Shown: in pieces, positions 3,914-6,144 of the stretch
Position numbering within the stretch: the stretch's first letter is position 1
Layout: every line of letters starts with the position of its first letter
Assembly: GCA_019683625.1 (NCBI GenBank)
Contig: JADGHY010000135.1
Location: 1-6,144, forward strand
Length of the DNA: 6,144 nucleotides
Direction of reading: 5' to 3'
Source of the DNA: Thermoflavifilum sp.
GTDB lineage: Bacteria > Bacteroidota > Bacteroidia > Chitinophagales > Chitinophagaceae
Translations under genes and position numbers: made by a program
The notes under the pieces: model-generated
Databases searched by the model: none
Seen by the model: only the letters and a program-made list of their open reading frames with translations
What the model was told of the DNA's origin: nothing

Positions 3914-6144
3914 ATGCAAGCTACAACAGGCCAACACACTACTCATTTCTGGCGGAAAGCCTATCCTCATCTGATAGCTGTTGCCATTTTCATTGTCCTG
4001 GGATTTGCGTATTGCAGTCCCGTGCTGCAAGGCCAGGTGCTGCAACAATCTGATATGGTGCAGGTGGAAGGCATGAGCAAGGAAGCAAAAGATTTTTATG
4101 AAAAAACCGGTGAGCATCCTTTATGGACCAACAGCATGTTTTGCGGCATGCCCAGTTATCTGATTTTTACCGGACCCACAGCTAATTTGTTGCAATATGG
4201 CAATCGGGTATTCACCCTCAACTTGCCTGCACCGGTGAACATGTTGTTTCTGGCCATGCTGGGGATGTATGTGCTGCTTTGTGTGCTGGGATTTGATTAC
4301 GCCATTTGTTTGATCGGTGCAGTAGCTTTTGGATTTTCTTCCTACAATGTGATTATCATCGGCGCCGGACATATCACCAAAATGATGAGTATGGCTTATA
4401 TGCCCATGGTATTGGCTGGTATGTGGCTGCTATATCGCGGCAAATGGATCATCGGCGGAGTGGTTACGGCGCTCATGGCCGCCATGATGGTATATAACAA
4501 TCACCTGCAGATCATGTATTATGCCGCTATCCTGGGTGCCTGCATGGTTGTGGGTTTTTTTATCATCAGCCTGCGGAAACACCAATTGAAATCTTTTTTT
4601 ATTGCCACGCTGATTTTAATGGCAGCAGCCGTTTTGGCTTTATTGCCTGCAGCAGACAACCTGCTCATTACCCGTGAATATGCCCGTTATTCCATTCGCG
4701 ACAGCCAAAGCGAACTAACGCTGGCCAAGAAAAATGAAGAAGTAGGCAAAGGAGGATTAAATATTGATTATGCTTTCCAATGGAGTTTGGGCAAGCTGGA
4801 AACTTTTTCCATCCTTATTCCAAATGTGTATGGCGGACCGGTTACCTCTGCCCAACTGGAAGATTCACACGTATATCAAACCCTGAATCAACAGGGACTG
4901 GCTGGTGAGCAGGCAAGCAATGTGGCCGCACAAATCCTGCAATATGCTTACTGGGGACCGCAGCCTTTTACCACACCCGTATATTTTGGCGCCATCATCT
5001 GCTTTCTGTTTTTGCTGGGATGTTTTCTCATTAAAAGTCCACACAAATGGTGGCTGATTGCAGCCACAGCCATAGGCATCATTTTGAGCTGGGGCAAGCA
5101 CCTGGCCTTGATCAACGACTTTTTGTTTTACCATTTGCCGCTGTATAACAAATTCCGGTCTCCTTCCATGGCTATGGTGATTCCTCAGCTCACCTTCGTG
5201 TGGATGGCTGCCTGGACTATGCAAGAGCTGATCCATAGCAAATGGAAAAAAGCCGATTTGTTGCGCGTACTCAAATATACCGCTCTCATCATCAGCATCA
5301 TTTTGCTGGTGGTGGGCGGGGGCCTATTGGTTGATTACGCTTCATCGAATGATGCGCAGCTCATGCAGGCTATTGGCAATGCACAGCTCGGACAGGCTAT
5401 TGTGAATGCCCTAAGGGACGACAGGGCCTCTTTATTGCACCACGATGCCCTGCGCAGTTTTGTTTGGATTGCCATCATGGCCATCCTCATCTGGTTGTGG
5501 ATTCAACATAAGCTTAAGCCTCACCTGTTTTTCCTCATCGCTGGCCTGTCTATCCTCATTGATTTATGGGCTGTAGATAAAAGATATCTTAATGATCAGA
5601 ACTTTACGGATGAGCTTTCGCTGCAACAGATTTTTCAACCTTCTCCGGCTATCCAACATATTCAGCAGGATCCCGATCCTTATTTCCGCGTGCTGAATAT
5701 GAGTGTGGGATTAAATGGCATCTTTAACGATGCCCTGACTTCTTATTTTGTGAAATCCATCGGTGGATATAGCCCGGCAAAATTGTGGCGATATCAGGAT
5801 TTGATTGATTACCAACTGATGCCTGCCATCACCCGCTTGTTCAGCATCGTGCAAACAGCTAATCAATCCGATAGTACAGTGGTGCGTGCTTTTGGTCAGT
5901 CGCCTGTGCTGAATATGTTGAACACCCGCTATTTTATCTTAAACCCACAGGCACCCCCCATAAAAAATGTGCATGCACTGGGCAATGCCTGGTTTATTCG
6001 TCAGGTGCAATGGGCTGCCAATGCCGATACTGAGATGCTGAGCCTGAATAATTTCGATCCGGCCACTACCGTAATCATCGACAAACGCTATCAGCAACTG
6101 CTGCCTGCCCAACAATTTGAAACCGACAGCACCACGCAAATTCA
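3914..6144 (+). CDS. YfhO-family polytopic membrane protein (GT-C-like), C-terminus beyond window
   Basis: An open frame of 743 codons plus 2 bases with no stop before the right edge. The start is ATG at 3914: an in-frame stop at 3902-3904 excludes anything earlier. The protein has a short cytosolic start and about 13 hydrophobic segments, roughly at 18-35, 107-127, 129-150, 159-175, 178-195, 197-220, 226-246, 356-374, 378-393, 419-437, 454-473, 514-531 and 536-553. A large soluble, probably extracytoplasmic domain follows from about 555. Between TM1 and TM2 lies a loop with D47 (QQSDMVQVEGMSKEAKDF) and PLWTNSMFCGMPSY (69-82). An acidic residue in this first loop is typical of GT-C glycosyltransferases using lipid-linked sugars. 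The overall layout fits the Bacteroidota branch of YfhO proteins. Bacillus YfhO has been linked to lipoteichoic acid glycosylation; this organism should lack that polymer, so acceptor and donor are unknown. It has its own promoter and is probably unrelated to the upstream genes. Confidence 0.85.
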   Translation, partial: MQATTGQHTTHFWRKAYPHLIAVAIFIVLGFAYCSPVLQGQVLQQSDMVQVEGMSKEAKDFYEKTGEHPLWTNSMFCGMPSYLIFTGPTANLLQYGNRVFTLNLPAPVNMLFLAMLGMYVLLCVLGFDYAICLIGAVAFGFSSYNVIIIGAGHITKMMSMAYMPMVLAGMWLLYRGKWIIGGVVTALMAAMMVYNNHLQIMYYAAILGACMVVGFFIISLRKHQLKSFFIATLILMAAAVLALLPAADNLLITREYARYSIRDSQSELTLAKKNEEVGKGGLNIDYAFQWSLGKLETFSILIPNVYGGPVTSAQLEDSHVYQTLNQQGLAGEQASNVAAQILQYAYWGPQPFTTPVYFGAIICFLFLLGCFLIKSPHKWWLIAATAIGIILSWGKHLALINDFLFYHLPLYNKFRSPSMAMVIPQLTFVWMAAWTMQELIHSKWKKADLLRVLKYTALIISIILLVVGGGLLVDYASSNDAQLMQAIGNAQLGQAIVNALRDDRASLLHHDALRSFVWIAIMAILIWLWIQHKLKPHLFFLIAGLSILIDLWAVDKRYLNDQNFTDELSLQQIFQPSPAIQHIQQDPDPYFRVLNMSVGLNGIFNDALTSYFVKSIGGYSPAKLWRYQDLIDYQLMPAITRLFSIVQTANQSDSTVVRAFGQSPVLNMLNTRYFILNPQAPPIKNVHALGNAWFIRQVQWAANADTEMLSLNNFDPATTVIIDKRYQQLLPAQQFETDSTTQI

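Noticed and set aside
3868..4053. Short plus-strand ORF with a hydrophobic start before the YfhO gene
   Set aside because: It overlaps the YfhO coding frame for most of its length, starts within the proposed promoter and matches no family I know.

Overview
The window looks like a chromosomal piece from a member of the Bacteroidota, probably the Chitinophagales (Chitinophagaceae-like). The evidence is three-fold. Start codons lack Shine-Dalgarno sequences. Perfect matches to the Bacteroidota -7 promoter box TAnnTTTG sit just upstream of two genes. The LacI regulator, the SDR and the YfhO-type membrane protein have the look of that phylum. GC content is moderate (roughly half). Genus and species cannot be fixed from the sequence alone. 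I see no mobile elements, RNA genes or CRISPR arrays.

Layout: (1) positions 1-482, minus strand, hold the start of a secreted glycoside hydrolase family 3 enzyme (beta-xylosidase/beta-glucosidase type), which runs off the left edge. (2) 483-712 is a divergent intergenic region with a perfect cre/LacI-type operator and a second, differently spaced copy of the same half-sites. (3) 713-1750 is a LacI-family regulator with a GTG start. (4) 1776-2522 is a classical short-chain dehydrogenase, gluconate-5-dehydrogenase-like, 25 bp downstream and probably co-transcribed with the regulator. (5) 2570-3769 is a homologue of fungal saccharopine dehydrogenase (Lys1 fold: AlaDH/PNT-like) with its own promoter, which predicts an almost leaderless mRNA. 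(6) 3770-3913 is a promoter-bearing intergenic region. (7) 3914 to the right edge is a large polytopic YfhO-family (GT-C-like) membrane protein, incomplete at its C-terminus.

How they fit together: the GH3 enzyme, the LacI regulator and the sugar(-acid) SDR form a plausible small carbohydrate-use unit. The divergent region with LacI-type operators is the likely control point. The saccharopine-dehydrogenase-like gene and the YfhO gene have separate promoters and are probably independent units. No clearly new multi-gene system is visible. The most interesting points are the paired operators, the predicted leaderless promoter, the Asp-to-Gly change in a conserved motif of the Lys1-like enzyme, an A9 tract beside its catalytic histidine, and the sharply different codon use of the GH3 gene.
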